Below, piece by piece: positions 6,071 through 6,071 of a DNA stretch of 6,071 bases (positions are counted from its first letter, which is position 1; each line of letters opens with the position of its first letter). Under the pieces are notes generated by a model that was not told where the DNA came from, ran no database searches, and saw nothing but the letters and a program-made list of their open reading frames with translations. Made by a program: the position numbers and the translations under genes. Source of the stretch: an archaeon (GTDB lineage Archaea; Nanobdellota; Nanobdellia; SCGC-AAA011-G17; GW2011-AR17); the NCBI GenBank assembly GCA_023245975.1, contig JAHFJF010000053.1, positions 1 to 6,071 on the forward strand. The letters run 5' to 3'.

Positions 6071-6071
6071 C

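Overview
The window is chromosomal DNA from an archaeon. The decisive marker is the large subunit (DP2, polC) of the D-family replicative DNA polymerase, found only in archaea, on the minus strand over about three quarters of the window. Hand counts give about 40% G+C in the host genes. The lineage cannot be fixed from three genes. A small-genome (DPANN-type) archaeon is a guess from the tight packing, overlapping genes and lack of intergenic DNA, not a demonstrated fact.

Layout. On the plus strand, positions 2-700 hold the C-terminal half (two SIS domains) of GlmS, glutamine:fructose-6-phosphate aminotransferase, cut by the left edge. Its TGA overlaps the ATG of the next gene (ATGA at 697-700), a complete 311-residue YvcK/GlmR-type protein (697-1632). 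On the minus strand, DP2 runs from the right edge to 1610, cut at its N-terminus by the right edge. The two transcription units converge and overlap tail to tail by 23 bp (1610-1632). No stretch over 300 bases lacks a gene; there is essentially no intergenic DNA. I see no tRNA, rRNA, CRISPR array, insertion sequence or convincing terminator.

The DP2 gene contains a 480-residue intein (2375-3814) inserted directly before the catalytic Cys-Asp-Gly-Asp-Glu loop. It has N- and C-terminal splicing blocks and a LAGLIDADG homing endonuclease with both expected acidic residues. Its splicing residues are unusual: C-terminal Gln, Gly instead of His before it, Cys at the block F position usually held by Asp, and Asp as the preceding extein residue. 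It is poorer in G+C than its host gene (about 31% against 41% in sampled rows), as expected for a mobile insert.

How the genes relate. GlmS makes glucosamine-6-phosphate, the entry to UDP-GlcNAc and glycan precursors. The YvcK/GlmR family is known in Bacillus subtilis to bind UDP-GlcNAc and to stimulate GlmS. Finding the two translationally coupled in an archaeon suggests an enzyme-regulator pair working outside peptidoglycan metabolism, and is the most interesting metabolic signal here. DP2 is functionally unrelated and only a convergent neighbour. The intein at its active site means that DP2 cannot be catalytically complete until it is spliced.
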